Assembly: GCF_002812955.1 (NCBI RefSeq)
Contig: NZ_PFXK01000004.1
Span: forward strand, 124,001 to 188,000
Direction: 5' to 3'
DNA: 64,000 nt
DNA from: Vibrio sp. HA2012
GTDB taxonomy: Bacteria > Pseudomonadota > Gammaproteobacteria > Enterobacterales > Vibrionaceae
The notes under the pieces were generated by a model. It was not told where the DNA came from. It saw only the letters and a program-made list of their open reading frames with translations, and made no database searches. The translations under genes were made by a program, and so were the position numbers. Positions 1 to 9,990 of this stretch are shown here, piece by piece (within the stretch, counting starts at the first letter, position 1; every line of letters begins with the position of its first letter).

Positions 1-105
1 GAGTTAGGTATTACCGGTACCCCATCTATCTTTATGCCTGACGGTAAACTCATCGGAGGTTATTTACCGCCAGCTGGTCTGTATCAGCGTCTGATGCAGA
101 TGTGA
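1..105 (+). CDS. dsbC: DsbC thiol:disulfide interchange protein, C-terminal end (partial)
   Basis: The window opens inside a gene whose last 34 codons are visible before a TGA. The residues include a TGTP motif, the cis-proline loop of thioredoxin-fold proteins, followed by a PDGKLIGGY-like strand and a final amphipathic helix, as at the C terminus of DsbC. DsbC is a periplasmic disulfide isomerase. The call rests on this motif plus position: dsbC directly upstream of recJ is a conserved arrangement in gammaproteobacteria. The active-site CXXC lies outside the window. Confidence 0.85.
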   Translation, partial: ELGITGTPSIFMPDGKLIGGYLPPAGLYQRLMQM

Positions 106-176
106 TATCCGTATGGTCGTATGCATTCCCGCGCAGAAATGTGGGAATTCGAATTTCCTGTTAGATAAAGAAAGCA

Positions 177-1916
177 ATGATTGAAATAACCCGTCGCTCC
201 GACGTCAACCTGTCTCTGTTACCGGATACGATGACGCCGCTGTTAAAACGTATTTATATCAGCCGTGGTATCACAGACATTTCACAACTGCAGCGCGGTG
301 CTAAGGGGCTGCTGCCTTTTCAGCAGTTATGGGGCATCGATAAAGCGGTGGCGCTGCTGTTGGATGCGATCCGCCAGAATAAACGTATTATCGTGGTCGG
401 GGATTTCGATGCCGACGGCGCGACCAGCTCGGCTCTCTCTGTGCTGGCTCTGCGTGCGCTGGGGTGCCGGAATGTGGATTATCTGGTGCCGAACCGCTTT
501 GAAGACGGCTATGGGCTGAGTCCGGAAGTGGTTGAACAGGCTATTGAACTCGGTGCTGAAGTGATCATGACCGTCGATAACGGGGTCTCTTCCATTGACG
601 GCGTCCGTGTTGCCAAAGCACAGGGTTTGCAGGTGATTGTGACCGACCATCACCTGCCGGGCAGTGTACTGCCGGAGGCGGATGCCATGGTCAATCCCAA
701 CCTGCAGGCGTGCGGGTTTCCTTCTAAAGCTCTGGCTGGCGTTGGCGTAGCATTTTATCTGATGCTGGCGCTGCGGGCTTATATGCGCGAGCAGGGCTTT
801 TTTGCACAAAACGGTACTCCGGAGCCTAATTTGGCTGAGTTGCTGGATTTGGTGGCGCTGGGAACGGTTGCCGATGTGGTGGCGCTGGATGAAAACAACC
901 GTATTCTGGTTCATCAGGGGCTACAACGCATCCGTGCCGGTAAGGCGAGACCGGGGATCCAGGCACTGATCGAAGTCGCAAAACGCGAACCAGCCCGTCT
1001 GGTAGCGGCGGATTTCGGTTTTGCTCTCGGACCCAGAATCAATGCTTCCGGACGTCTGGATGATATGTCATTCGGGGTTGAGCTGCTGATGTGTAATAAT
1101 ATTCATGCGGCAAGGCGGATGGCGAATGAGCTGGACGGCCTGAATCAGACCCGTAAAGCGATCGAAGAGGGAATGAAGCAGGAAGCGGTGGCTTTCTGCG
1201 AACGGCTGCAATTCGGTGCGACCGATACTTTGCCTATCGGACTGGTATTGTTTCAGCGTGATTGGCATCAGGGGGTTATTGGTATTCTGGCCTCTCGGAT
1301 TAAGGATCAGTTTCATCGTCCGGTGATTGCGTTTGCAGACGGCGGAGACGGACTGATTAAAGGCTCCTGCCGGTCTATTCCCGGGCTGCATATGCGGGAT
1401 ACGCTGGATATTGTGGATAAACAGCATCCCGGTATGATCCTGAAATTCGGCGGTCACGCGATGGCAGCCGGACTGACTATCGCAGAAAAAGATCTGGAAC
1501 GCTTTTCTCAGGCGTTTGATCGCTCGGTGCGTGAAGAGCTGAATGAGAGTGCGTTGAAAGGTGTGATTTTGTCTGACGGTGAACTGCTGCCGGAAGAGTT
1601 TTCCATGCACACGGCGCAATTGTTGCGTGATGCCGGCCCGTGGGGACAGGCTTTTCCTGAGCCGCTGTTTGATGGTGAGTTTAAAATCCTGCACCAGAAG
1701 CTGGTGGGAGAGAAACACCTGAAACTGATGGTCGAACCGTTGTTTAAAGGCCATCCGACCAATATTATGCTGGACGCGATCAAGTTTAATATCGATCTGC
1801 GCCGCTGGCCGGATGCTTCCGTCAAAACCGCGCGTATGGCATTCCGGCTGGATATCAATGAGTTCAGGGGAAATCAGTCACTACAACTGATGATTGAACA
1901 TATTGAGACGAAATAG
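177..1916 (+). CDS. recJ: Single-stranded-DNA-specific exonuclease RecJ
   Basis: A 579-residue protein of the usual RecJ length. It carries the DHH-phosphoesterase motifs in order: DFDADG at residues 76-81, a TVDNG motif near 132, and DHH at 157-159. The C-terminal DHHA1 motif GGHA lies near residue 425, followed by an OB-like domain. RecJ degrades single-stranded DNA 5' to 3' in the RecF recombination pathway, base-excision repair and mismatch repair. It sits between dsbC and prfB, the classical context. The ATG start follows an AAAGAAAG purine stretch. No anomalies seen. Confidence 0.97.
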   Translation: MIEITRRSDVNLSLLPDTMTPLLKRIYISRGITDISQLQRGAKGLLPFQQLWGIDKAVALLLDAIRQNKRIIVVGDFDADGATSSALSVLALRALGCRNVDYLVPNRFEDGYGLSPEVVEQAIELGAEVIMTVDNGVSSIDGVRVAKAQGLQVIVTDHHLPGSVLPEADAMVNPNLQACGFPSKALAGVGVAFYLMLALRAYMREQGFFAQNGTPEPNLAELLDLVALGTVADVVALDENNRILVHQGLQRIRAGKARPGIQALIEVAKREPARLVAADFGFALGPRINASGRLDDMSFGVELLMCNNIHAARRMANELDGLNQTRKAIEEGMKQEAVAFCERLQFGATDTLPIGLVLFQRDWHQGVIGILASRIKDQFHRPVIAFADGGDGLIKGSCRSIPGLHMRDTLDIVDKQHPGMILKFGGHAMAAGLTIAEKDLERFSQAFDRSVREELNESALKGVILSDGELLPEEFSMHTAQLLRDAGPWGQAFPEPLFDGEFKILHQKLVGEKHLKLMVEPLFKGHPTNIMLDAIKFNIDLRRWPDASVKTARMAFRLDINEFRGNQSLQLMIEHIETK

Positions 1917-2030
1917 ACTCGATTTCTGTCACATTTTTCAGTAGAATCGCCCGGTTAAATTTTACTCATACACATAACTGCCATTGGTCTCTGACCGCAG
2001 AAAAATGTATCAACCTAATATTGAGCAAAC

Positions 2031-3129
2031 ATGTTTGAAATCAATCCCATCAAAAACCGCCTGCAGGACGTGTCAGAACGCACGAATGTCCTGAGGGGGT
2101 ATCTTTGACTATGACGCCAAGAAAGAGCGTCTTGAAGAAGTAAACGCAGAGCTGGAACAGCCGGATGTCTGGAACGAACCTGAGCGTGCACAGGCGCTGG
2201 GTAAAGAGCGTGCCTCGCTGGAAGCGGTTGTAGAAACCATCGACCAGTTGGATCAGGGCATGGACGATGTGGAAGGTCTGCTGGAGCTGGCTATCGAAGC
2301 CGAAGATCAGGAAACCTTCGACGAGATCGAACCGGAACTGGCCGAGCTGGAAACCAAGCTGGAACAGCTGGAATTCCGCCGTATGTTCTCCGGTGACCAT
2401 GATGCGTCTGACTGCTATATCGACCTGCAATCCGGCTCTGGCGGTACGGAAGCTCAGGACTGGACTTCAATGATGCTGCGCATGTATCTGCGCTGGGCTG
2501 AAGCAAAAGGCTTCAAGACTGAGGTGATTGAAGTCTCTGAAGGGGATGTCGCGGGTCTCAAATCGGCAACGGTTCGTATTGTCGGTGAATATGCTTATGG
2601 ATGGCTGCGTACTGAAACCGGCGTGCATCGTCTGGTACGTAAATCACCATTCGATTCAGGCGGTCGCCGGCATACTTCGTTTGCCTCTGCATTTGTTTAT
2701 CCTGAGATTGATGACAATATTGCGATTGATATCAACCCGTCGGATTTGCGTATCGACGTCTATCGCGCGTCCGGTGCCGGTGGTCAGCACGTAAACACCA
2801 CGGAATCGGCGGTACGTATTACCCACTTGCCGACGAATATTGTGGTTCAGTGCCAGAATGACCGTTCTCAGCATAAGAACAAAGATCAGGCGATGAAACA
2901 GCTTCGTGCGAAGCTATTTGAATTTGAACTGCAAAAGCAGAATGCCGAGAAGCAGGCCAATGAAGATGCCAAATCTGACATCGGCTGGGGAAGTCAGATC
3001 CGTTCTTATGTACTGGATGATTCCCGTATCAAAGATTTACGCACCGGTATCGAGAACCGCAATACACAGGCAGTTCTGGACGGTGACCTAGACAAATTTA
3101 TCGAAGCAAGCCTGAAATCAGGCCTGTAA
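2031..3129 (+). CDS. prfB: Peptide chain release factor 2 (programmed +1 frameshift)
   Basis: RF2 recognises UAA and UGA and triggers peptide release. A short first frame from the ATG at 2031 gives 25 codons and then meets an in-frame TGA at 2106-2108. Reading resumes in the +1 frame with GAC at 2107 and continues to 3129, for 365 residues in total, the usual RF2 length. The second-frame part carries the SPF stop-codon recognition tripeptide ([10 protein letters not shown]) and the catalytic GGQ (GAGGQHVN, about residue 250). It is followed 24 bp later by lysS, the usual order. An annotation starting at 2248 or calling the gene broken would be wrong. Confidence 0.97.
2093..2109 (+). promoter_or_regulatory. 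Programmed +1 frameshift site of prfB
   Basis: The site reads AGG GGG TAT CTT TGA C: an internal Shine-Dalgarno-like AGGGGG just upstream of the slippery CTT codon and the in-frame TGA stop. When RF2 is scarce the ribosome slips one base and reads CTT then GAC. This is the known autoregulation of RF2, and the layout visible here is the well-known E. coli one. Confidence 0.96.
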
Positions 3130-3153
3130 GCGCACAAAAGGGTAACAAACAAA

Positions 3154-4677
3154 ATGACTGAACAGGTTCAACAACCAGAAATCAACGCTCAGGAAGAGAA
3201 CAAACTGATTGCCGAGCGCCGTGCGAAACTTGATCATATCCGTAAAAGCTGTAAGGCGAACGGTCACCCTAATGATTTCCGTCGTGACAGTCTGGCGGGC
3301 GATCTTCAGGCTGAATTTTGGGAAAAAACCAAAGAAGAGCTGGAAGAGCTGAATCATACTGTTGCTATTGCCGGTCGTATCATGGCAAAACGCGGCCCGT
3401 TCCTGGTGATTCAGGAAGTATCCGGTCGTATTCAAGCTTATGCTGCTAAAGATGTACAGAAAGAACTGAAAGAGAAATATCACGGTCTGGATATTGGTGA
3501 CATCATCGGTGTGAAAGGTGCGCTGCACAAATCCGGTAAAGGCGATCTGTATGTCAATATGGAAGAGTACGTACTGCTGACTAAGGCATTGCGTCCGCTG
3601 CCGGAAAAATTCCACGGCCTGACCGATCAGGAAATGCGTTACCGTCAGCGTTATGTGGATCTGATCGTGAACGAAGATTCCCGTAATGCCTTTATTATCC
3701 GCTCTAAGCTGGTGTCTGCCATCCGTAACTTTATGACGGCGAAGCAGTTCCTTGAAGTGGAAACACCGATGATGCACGTGATCCCAGGCGGTGCGACCGC
3801 ACGTCCGTTTATCACGCATCATAACGCACTGGGTATCGATATGTACCTGCGTGTGGCTCCGGAGCTGTATCTGAAGCGTCTGACTGTCGGTGGTTTTGAG
3901 CGTGTATTCGAAATCAACCGTAACTTCCGTAACGAAGGTCTGTCTCCTCGTCATAACCCTGAATTCACCATGATGGAATTCTATATGGCGTATGCAGATT
4001 ACAATGACCTGATGGATCTGACTGAAGAGATGCTGCGCACCGTTTCTATGGAAGTGCTGGGCTCAACGTCGATGCCTTACGGGGATGAAACGGTTGATTT
4101 TGGTGGTACTTATCCTCGCATGAGTATGATTGAAGCGATCAAGAAGTATAATCCTGATAACGAACTGGCTCAGGCTCTGGATTATACTAAAGCGCAGGAT
4201 CGCGATTATCTGGTGAAACTGGCTCAATCCGTACATATGGAAATCGAAGGGTTCTGGACCCGTGGTCAACTGCTGGAAGAGATCTTCGGTGAAACGGCGG
4301 AGCCTAAGCTGCTTCAGCCGACCTTCATTACTGAATATCCGGCAGAGATTTCACCTCTGGCGCGTCGTAATGACGACAATCCGTTTATCACTGACCGCTT
4401 TGAGTTCTTTATCGGTGGTCGTGAAGTGGGTAACGGTTTCTCTGAGCTGAACGATGCGGAAGATCAGGACGCACGCTTTAAAGCGCAGGTTGAGGCCAAA
4501 GACGCGGGTGATGATGAAGCCATGTACTACGATGCAGACTACATCCGTGCACTTGAGCATGGCCTGCCGCCAACAGCGGGTCAGGGTATCGGTATCGACC
4601 GTCTGGTCATGCTGTTCGCCAACGCACAAACCATCCGCGACGTTATTCTGTTCCCGGCTATGCGCCCGCAGGCGTAA
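3154..4677 (+). CDS. lysS: Lysyl-tRNA synthetase, class II
   Basis: A 507-residue class II aminoacyl-tRNA synthetase that charges tRNA-Lys. The N-terminal OB-fold anticodon-binding domain (about residues 60-145) is followed by the catalytic core. Motif 2 is seen as [11 protein letters not shown] with the downstream [17 protein letters not shown] stretch. Motif 3 is seen as [18 protein letters not shown] near the C terminus, which ends in [11 protein letters not shown] as in other LysS proteins. It lies directly behind prfB and is closed by a strong hairpin terminator, so prfB-lysS is probably one transcript. Confidence 0.97.
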   Translation: MTEQVQQPEINAQEENKLIAERRAKLDHIRKSCKANGHPNDFRRDSLAGDLQAEFWEKTKEELEELNHTVAIAGRIMAKRGPFLVIQEVSGRIQAYAAKDVQKELKEKYHGLDIGDIIGVKGALHKSGKGDLYVNMEEYVLLTKALRPLPEKFHGLTDQEMRYRQRYVDLIVNEDSRNAFIIRSKLVSAIRNFMTAKQFLEVETPMMHVIPGGATARPFITHHNALGIDMYLRVAPELYLKRLTVGGFERVFEINRNFRNEGLSPRHNPEFTMMEFYMAYADYNDLMDLTEEMLRTVSMEVLGSTSMPYGDETVDFGGTYPRMSMIEAIKKYNPDNELAQALDYTKAQDRDYLVKLAQSVHMEIEGFWTRGQLLEEIFGETAEPKLLQPTFITEYPAEISPLARRNDDNPFITDRFEFFIGGREVGNGFSELNDAEDQDARFKAQVEAKDAGDDEAMYYDADYIRALEHGLPPTAGQGIGIDRLVMLFANAQTIRDVILFPAMRPQA

Positions 4678-4702
4678 CTTCGTTCATAAAAGAAAAAAAC
4701 AG

Positions 4703-4731
4703 AGCCACCGCAAACTGCGGTGGCTTTTTTT
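4703..4731. terminator. Rho-independent terminator, bidirectional (lysS / esterase)
   Basis: A 10-bp perfect stem, AGCCACCGCA with TGCGGTGGCT around an AAC loop, is followed by a run of seven T on the + strand. On the - strand an A-rich stretch upstream (AAAAAAAC) gives the matching U-run. It can therefore end both lysS and the convergent esterase gene. Confidence 0.93.
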
Positions 4732-4813
4732 GTGCTGCTCATTTCCTTGGACGGGTTATTTGTTTCCCGGTTCCGGAGCCACGCCCATGGTTATCATTTA
4801 AAAAGCTGAGTTA

Positions 4814-5617
4814 TCATTCAGAGAACTTATCAGCAAAATAGATCATCTGATAGGCGATGGCGTTATTCCAGTAATCCCAGGTGTGTCCTCCCGGACGTTC
4901 AGTATAATCATGAGCGATATTATACTGATTCAGTAACTGATGCAGTTCACGGTTATCCTGAATAAAGAAATCACTGGCACCGCAGTCGAGTGTGAGGTTA
5001 ATTCCTGACAGGAACTTGTGTGCATTGAATTTTATCGCCTTTTTCTCCCAAAGTATTTTGTTTTGTACCGGATCGCCCAATACATTCTCCAGCCCCCAAT
5101 TGTATGGGAAATTCGCAGGGTTAACGCCTCCGCTGATGCTACCGGCATTGCCAAAAGTATCTGGATTCATCAGACTGATGTGCAAGGCACCATATCCCCC
5201 CATACTTAATCCGGTGATGGCTCTCTGTGATTTTTCTGCTCTGGTCGAATAGTGCTTATCAATATAGCTGACGACATCTTTGGCTATATAACTTTGGTAA
5301 TTTGAACCTTTCAGGACAGGACTGTCTATATACCATTTGTCATAGTTGCCATCTGGCATCACCAGTATCAGGTTATGTCGGTCGGCCTGTTGTGCAATCG
5401 ATGTTCCCTCTGTCCAGGATTTATAATCACCGCTCCAGCCATGCAACACATAAACAACCGGATAGTCTGAATCTTTCTGATAACTATCGGGTAAAACGAC
5501 GATGGCTTTATGGTCTTTTTTTATCGCCTGACTGTCTATAGTAATGGTTTCCATCTTGTAAGCGTTAGCTGCGCCACAAAATGACATGGTCAATAAGGCA
5601 AGAATTGAGTATTTCAT
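4814..5617 (-). CDS. Secreted alpha/beta-hydrolase esterase (esterase D / PF00756 type)
   Basis: A 267-residue protein with an N-terminal signal peptide (hydrophobic residues 4-16, likely cut after AANA at residue 19). The mature part is an alpha/beta hydrolase of the putative-esterase family. It shows YVLHGWSGD near residue 58, the nucleophile elbow GLSMGGYG with Ser at 138, and the catalytic His in PGGHTWDYW near the C terminus. This family includes S-formylglutathione hydrolases, feruloyl or acetyl-xylan esterases and tributyrin esterases. With a signal peptide the substrate is probably extracellular or periplasmic, but it cannot be named. It is divergent from an AraC-type regulator that may control it. 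The pair separates lysS from the rpsP operon. Confidence 0.85.
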   Translation of the reverse strand: MKYSILALLTMSFCGAANAYKMETITIDSQAIKKDHKAIVVLPDSYQKDSDYPVVYVLHGWSGDYKSWTEGTSIAQQADRHNLILVMPDGNYDKWYIDSPVLKGSNYQSYIAKDVVSYIDKHYSTRAEKSQRAITGLSMGGYGALHISLMNPDTFGNAGSISGGVNPANFPYNWGLENVLGDPVQNKILWEKKAIKFNAHKFLSGINLTLDCGASDFFIQDNRELHQLLNQYNIAHDYTERPGGHTWDYWNNAIAYQMIYFADKFSE

Positions 5618-5754
5618 GGTTTTCTCCAGTTGGTCTCACGCCTCAATAAAACCATGGACTGATAAATCGCTCTCTTCGTTTCTGCTCAGAAAATACCGCT
5701 ATTTAATCACGTCGGTATAAGTGTGAAGTGATACGCACAGGAAATCCGGATGGC

Positions 5755-6681
5755 ATGGCACACTTGTTTCTTCTCCTGACTTTGTACTGGTGGATGGCGA
5801 TGAAAAAGCCTGTGTTTGAACAACTTTTGATACCGGAAGGTCGCAGCCTGAACTGCAGGCTATTTTCAGGCGATGCTTTTTTCTGTCCGGTTCATGTTCA
5901 TCCTGAAGGTGAAATCGTCTTTATTTCTCAGGGAAAAGTTAACTACGTTATCGGTGAGATGAAAGGGGAATTGTCTGAGAATGAGTTGCTGCTGATTGGT
6001 GCGAATATCCCGCATGCATTTTCTGCTCTTCGTGATGGACAGAAATTTACGTCATACTATATCCATAGTAAGGAACATCTGCTGCATGTGCTGCAGCAGC
6101 ATCTTCAGGAACTGAATATCCTGGAAGGCATCACCAACTGGTTCAGAAGAGGTGCTGTATTTCATCTGGATAGAGAGGAATCTGAACGATATAAAAGAAT
6201 ATTCAGTTGTACACGAGAAATACGCATATTGGCTTTCGTAGAATTTTTTCTGAGTATCAGTCAGAAAAAACCACGTTATTACCTGACACAGGGAAGTGAT
6301 TTTGTGGTGGATAAGACGGGCGCTGACATTATCGCTTGTATCCGGATGAATAAGCTGTCCCCTTTGCCGCTGAAAGATATTGCGTGCAGAATGAATATAT
6401 CGGTAGCGACATTTACTCGGGTGTTCAGACAACTCTTTGGGATGAGCTATGTTGAGTATCTGACAACGATAAAAATAGAGCAGGCTTGTAATCTGCTTGT
6501 TCATTCATCATCGGCAATTACGCTCGTGGCTTTAGAATCCGGGTTTACTTCGCTGTCTCAGTTTAATAAAAAGTTTAAAGAATATGTCGGGGTTTCACCA
6601 CGGCAGTATAGAAAAGAGTGGAAAATTTTGTATCCGGAGAAGGCTGATGCTGATAACTGGGATATTGGGACACTGTGCTGA
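5755..6681 (+). CDS. AraC-family transcriptional regulator with N-terminal cupin domain
   Basis: The N-terminal half has a cupin-like sensor (HVHPEGEIVFISQGKVNY and the later NIPHAF). The C-terminal ~100 residues are two helix-turn-helix motifs of the AraC type, with PLPLKDIACRMNISVATFTR in the first and the family signature ending SQFNKKFKEYVGVSPRQYR. The start is uncertain. ATG 5755 has an AGGAAA ribosome site about 11 bases upstream and gives 308 residues. ATG 5794 (MAMKKPVF) would remove a hydrophobic stretch unusual for this family, and GTG 5728 is also in frame. It is divergent from the esterase gene, so regulation of that gene is a reasonable inference. The effector is unknown. Confidence 0.85.
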   Translation: MAHLFLLLTLYWWMAMKKPVFEQLLIPEGRSLNCRLFSGDAFFCPVHVHPEGEIVFISQGKVNYVIGEMKGELSENELLLIGANIPHAFSALRDGQKFTSYYIHSKEHLLHVLQQHLQELNILEGITNWFRRGAVFHLDREESERYKRIFSCTREIRILAFVEFFLSISQKKPRYYLTQGSDFVVDKTGADIIACIRMNKLSPLPLKDIACRMNISVATFTRVFRQLFGMSYVEYLTTIKIEQACNLLVHSSSAITLVALESGFTSLSQFNKKFKEYVGVSPRQYRKEWKILYPEKADADNWDIGTLC

Positions 6682-6865
6682 CTTCTATTACATGTTTTCG
6701 TCTATACGCCGCGTGGATAATTGCTGAAAGTTTCCCCGTTCCTCTTGCAAAATCCCACCATAAGAGTAAAATTCCGGGGCTTTAAATTGGCACGAGACCC
6801 CAGACTGTTTTTGACGAAGCGGTTTTTGGGGTTAATTTTATTATTGAGAAAGCAAAGAGGACGAT

Positions 6866-7114
6866 ATGGTAACCATTCGTTTGGCACGTCACGGCGCTAA
6901 AAAGCGTCCATTTTATCAAGTTGTAGTAGCAGACAGCCGCTTCGCAGCAACTGGTCGCTACATCGAGAAAGTAGGTTTCTTCAACCCTACAGCTAAAGGT
7001 CAGGAAGAAGGTCTGCGTCTGGATCTGGATCGCGTAAACCACTGGGTTGGTGAAGGCGCATCTCTGTCTGACCGTGTTGCTAAACTGGTTAAAGACGCTC
7101 AAAAAGCGGCTTAA
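6866..7114 (+). CDS. rpsP: 30S ribosomal protein S16
   Basis: An 82-residue protein beginning [20 protein letters not shown], the diagnostic start of S16, a small-subunit protein needed for 30S assembly. It is the first gene of the rpsP-rimM-trmD-rplS operon. An AAAGAGGA ribosome site precedes the ATG. In many relatives ffh lies just upstream. Here the upstream neighbour is the AraC-type gene, so this is a synteny junction. Confidence 0.98.
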   Translation: MVTIRLARHGAKKRPFYQVVVADSRFAATGRYIEKVGFFNPTAKGQEEGLRLDLDRVNHWVGEGASLSDRVAKLVKDAQKAA

Positions 7115-7137
7115 TCATTAGCAGTAAACACATAAGT

Positions 7138-7692
7138 ATGTCAGTAGAAGGAACCCGGGCGATGAGTGAGCAGAACGAAAAAGTTACTGTAGGCAAGTTT
7201 GGTGCTACTTACGGTATTCGTGGCTGGCTTAAAGTCATTTCTTATACAGACAACGCTGAAAGTATTTTCGATTACAGCCCCTGGTACATTAACCAGAAGG
7301 GCACATGGGTTGAGTACAAAGTAGAAAGCTGGAAGCGCCATAACAAAGGTATGGTTGCAAAACTGGAAGGACTGGATCTTCGTGAAGATGCTAACCTTTT
7401 GACCAATTTCGAGATTGCGATTAACCCGGACTCACTACCTGAACTGTCAGAAGATGAATTTTACTGGCGTGAATTGTTCGGAATGAATGTGGTCACGACC
7501 AAAGGTTATAACCTTGGTGAAGTGGTCGACATGCTGGAAACAGGTTCCAACGATGTTTTAGTAGTGAAAGCGAATCTGAAAGATGCTTTCGGCCAGAAGG
7601 AACGGTTGATACCGTACCTTGAGGAGCAAGTGATCAAACATGTTGATCGTGAAGCTCAACGGATCGAAGTTGACTGGGATCCTGGATTTTAA
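7138..7692 (+). CDS. rimM: Ribosome maturation factor RimM
   Basis: RimM binds S19 and assists maturation of the 30S head domain. The 184-residue protein has the N-terminal RimM beta-barrel ([16 protein letters not shown]) and the PRC-barrel domain ending in RIEVDWDP. The length and extended N terminus resemble what I recall of Vibrio RimM. The ATG at 7162 (MSEQNEK) is an alternative start that would remove eight residues. It lies 23 bp after rpsP and 23 bp before trmD. Confidence 0.97.
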   Translation: MSVEGTRAMSEQNEKVTVGKFGATYGIRGWLKVISYTDNAESIFDYSPWYINQKGTWVEYKVESWKRHNKGMVAKLEGLDLREDANLLTNFEIAINPDSLPELSEDEFYWRELFGMNVVTTKGYNLGEVVDMLETGSNDVLVVKANLKDAFGQKERLIPYLEEQVIKHVDREAQRIEVDWDPGF

Positions 7693-7715
7693 CTCTTGGT
7701 AAGGATACAGAACAG

Positions 7716-8468
7716 ATGTGGATTGGCATAATTAGCCTTTTTCCTGACATGTTCCGTGCAATTACCGATTTTGGAGTTACCGGTCAGGCGGTAAAAAAAG
7801 GTCTTTTGTCGGTTGAGTCATGGAATCCCCGTGATTTTACGCACGACAAACATCGGACTGTCGATGACAGACCTTACGGTGGTGGCCCCGGAATGTTAAT
7901 GATGGTTCAGCCTTTGCGCGATGCCATCCATGCAGCCAGAGAAGCCTCACCGGGAAAGACGAAAGTGATTTACCTTTCCCCACAAGGTCGAAAACTCGAC
8001 CAGAAAGGGGTTGAAGAGTTGGCAACCAATGAGAACTTGCTTCTTATTTGTGGTCGCTACGAAGGGGTAGATGAGCGCATCATTCAGTCTGAGGTTGACG
8101 AAGAATGGTCAATCGGAGACTTTGTGATGACGGGTGGCGAGCTGCCAGCCATGACGCTGATCGACTCGGTGTCCCGGTTTATTCCGGGGGTGCTGGGTGA
8201 TTTTGCTTCGGCGGAAGAAGATTCTTTTGCTAATGGCTTGCTGGATTGCCCGCATTACACGCGTCCGGAAGTATTGGACGGAAAGGAAGTACCTGTGGTA
8301 CTGAAATCCGGCAATCATAAGGATATTCGTCGCTGGCGGTTAAAAGAATCGCTGGGCCGAACCTGGCTAAGAAGACCAGAGCTCCTGGAAAACCTAGCTC
8401 TGACTGACGAACAGGAACAATTACTGGCAGAGTTCGTAAAAGAACATCGCAGTGCGAATGCCAAGTAA
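7716..8468 (+). CDS. trmD: tRNA (guanine-37-N1)-methyltransferase
   Basis: TrmD methylates G37 of tRNAs, which prevents +1 frameshifting. The 250-residue protein begins [13 protein letters not shown]. It carries the trefoil-knot SAM-binding elements: RPYGGGPGM near residue 52, [13 protein letters not shown] near 110, and the [15 protein letters not shown] segment near 132. It is third in the rpsP operon, with normal spacing. Confidence 0.98.
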   Translation: MWIGIISLFPDMFRAITDFGVTGQAVKKGLLSVESWNPRDFTHDKHRTVDDRPYGGGPGMLMMVQPLRDAIHAAREASPGKTKVIYLSPQGRKLDQKGVEELATNENLLLICGRYEGVDERIIQSEVDEEWSIGDFVMTGGELPAMTLIDSVSRFIPGVLGDFASAEEDSFANGLLDCPHYTRPEVLDGKEVPVVLKSGNHKDIRRWRLKESLGRTWLRRPELLENLALTDEQEQLLAEFVKEHRSANAK

Positions 8469-8508
8469 CCTATTTTATTTAGTATCAGTTTATTCTAGGA
8501 ATTGAAAC

Positions 8509-8862
8509 ATGAGTAACATCATCAAAGCTCTTGAGCAAGAGCAAATGAAACAAGACCTTCCTAAGTTCAGCGCGGGTGACACTGTTGTTGTACAGGTTAA
8601 GGTAAAAGAAGGTGACCGTGAGCGTCTACAGGCTTTTGAAGGCGTTGTAATCGCTGTACGTAACCGTGGTCTACATTCAGCTTTCACTGTTCGTAAAATT
8701 TCTAACGGTGAAGGTGTTGAGCGTACGTTCCAAACTCACTCTCCAATGGTTAATAGCATCGAAGTTAAACGCCGCGGTGCAGTACGTCGTGCCAAGCTGT
8801 ACTACCTACGTGAGCGTTCTGGTAAGTCTGCTCGTATCAAAGAGAAACTTGCTAAGAAGTAA
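8509..8862 (+). CDS. rplS: 50S ribosomal protein L19
   Basis: A 117-residue L19 with the typical [20 protein letters not shown] and the conserved [17 protein letters not shown] motif. L19 sits at the subunit interface. It is the last gene of the rpsP operon and is followed within 30 bp by an intrinsic terminator. Confidence 0.98.
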   Translation: MSNIIKALEQEQMKQDLPKFSAGDTVVVQVKVKEGDRERLQAFEGVVIAVRNRGLHSAFTVRKISNGEGVERTFQTHSPMVNSIEVKRRGAVRRAKLYYLRERSGKSARIKEKLAKK

Positions 8863-8890
8863 TGCTAAACCAGGCATTCTCATAGTAAGA

Positions 8891-8919
8891 AACGGGTTCC
8901 AAATGGAACCCGTTTTTTT
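8891..8919 (+). terminator. Rho-independent terminator of the rpsP-rplS operon
   Basis: A 10-bp perfect stem, AACGGGTTCC with GGAACCCGTT around an AAAT loop, runs straight into seven T. Confidence 0.94.
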
Positions 8920-9055
8920 ATATGCTGAAAGGCATTAGAATAGAAGATGCTGAATCGATCCAGACCCGGACTCTATTCCTGCACTGGCGTATGGAGTCAG
9001 AGATAAACAAAAGCTATGTGCGTCACCTTTCAGCCATAAAGAACAGGATTAATCA

Positions 9056-9253
9056 ATGTCATCACCAAAAAAAACAGTCGTAAAATGTCCAACTTGTCAG
9101 CAAAAGGTTGTATGGGGAGAAGAAAGTCCTTACCGTCCGTTCTGCAGTAAAAAATGTCAGATGATCGATTTCGGTGAATGGGCTGATGAAGAAAAATCGA
9201 TTCCGGGTGCTCCGGATATGTCTGATTCAGACGGTTGGTCGGAAGATTGCTAA
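9056..9253 (+). CDS. yacG: DNA gyrase inhibitor / zinc-binding protein YacG
   Basis: A 65-residue protein with one zinc ribbon, CPTCQ near residue 16 and CSKKC near 31, followed by the conserved [10 protein letters not shown] and an acidic tail. YacG binds GyrB and inhibits gyrase. In E. coli the order is coaE-zapD-yacG on one strand. Here yacG is on the opposite strand and converges on zapD, with the stop codons overlapping by three bases. It has its own 136-bp upstream region after the rplS terminator. Confidence 0.95.
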   Translation: MSSPKKTVVKCPTCQQKVVWGEESPYRPFCSKKCQMIDFGEWADEEKSIPGAPDMSDSDGWSEDC

Positions 9254-9990
9254 CAACAAACGGCCAGCTCGAATTCTACATCCTGACTGTAGGCCTGCCC
9301 GGTTTCAAACGACATAAATTTAATGGCAAAGCGGTTCTTATGCCCGGAAATCATAGGAAAAACACCGTAATTCAAGGGAATAGACAGGCGTAGAATGCTG
9401 GCTTCTTCGGCTTCGCTCTGGAAAAAACCGTTGCGGGCGATCTGGGGTTTCAGATAACCGGTTTCCCGGCAAAGCTTCAGCCATATCGCAAGTGATTCGG
9501 ATAGCGACTCCAGCGTATCCATCCAGCCTTTGGCATTGCGGATGCGCTGTTCCACCGGCAGATGGTTCCAGTAGTGCAGGGCGGGCAGGTCAAAACAGCA
9601 GGTGCCGCCCGGCAGATTAAAGCGCTGGCGGATTGAACTCAGAAAACGGTCTTCCTTTAATGACTTACCGAAGCGTTCAGCGGCCATCAGTTTTTTATGT
9701 ACAGTATCAATCTCACCCAGAATGGAATGCAGTTTCTCTTGATCCACTCCGTCAATATTTAGCCAGCTTTTGTACATAAGTCGTTGCTTTTCCAGATCTT
9801 TGGCCAGTTCGGCTTTAAGCTGGATTTGCTCGAATATTTCCAGAAGGTCAAAAATAGAACGGAAAAACTGCTGATACTGAAGGCTGTCAGAAAAGTCGGC
9901 GGAATGATGCATCTGTCTCAGCAGGGATTCCACTCTGAGATAAATGCGGGCTTTTTCATTTAATGGGTGTTCAAATTTATGAATTGTCAT
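9250..9990 (-). CDS. zapD: Cell division protein ZapD
   Basis: A 246-residue protein that begins with [20 protein letters not shown], the signature of ZapD (YacF), which cross-links FtsZ filaments at the division site. It is largely alpha-helical in the first two thirds with a beta-rich end. The start codon overlaps the coaE stop by 4 bp (ATGA), so the two genes are coupled. Confidence 0.96.
   Translation of the reverse strand: MTIHKFEHPLNEKARIYLRVESLLRQMHHSADFSDSLQYQQFFRSIFDLLEIFEQIQLKAELAKDLEKQRLMYKSWLNIDGVDQEKLHSILGEIDTVHKKLMAAERFGKSLKEDRFLSSIRQRFNLPGGTCCFDLPALHYWNHLPVEQRIRNAKGWMDTLESLSESLAIWLKLCRETGYLKPQIARNGFFQSEAEEASILRLSIPLNYGVFPMISGHKNRFAIKFMSFETGQAYSQDVEFELAVCC

Noticed and set aside
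2031..2108. In-frame TGA after 25 codons of prfB, as if the gene were broken
   Set aside because: The AGGGGG TAT CTT TGA C context is the known RF2 frameshift signal, and reading in the +1 frame restores a 365-residue protein.
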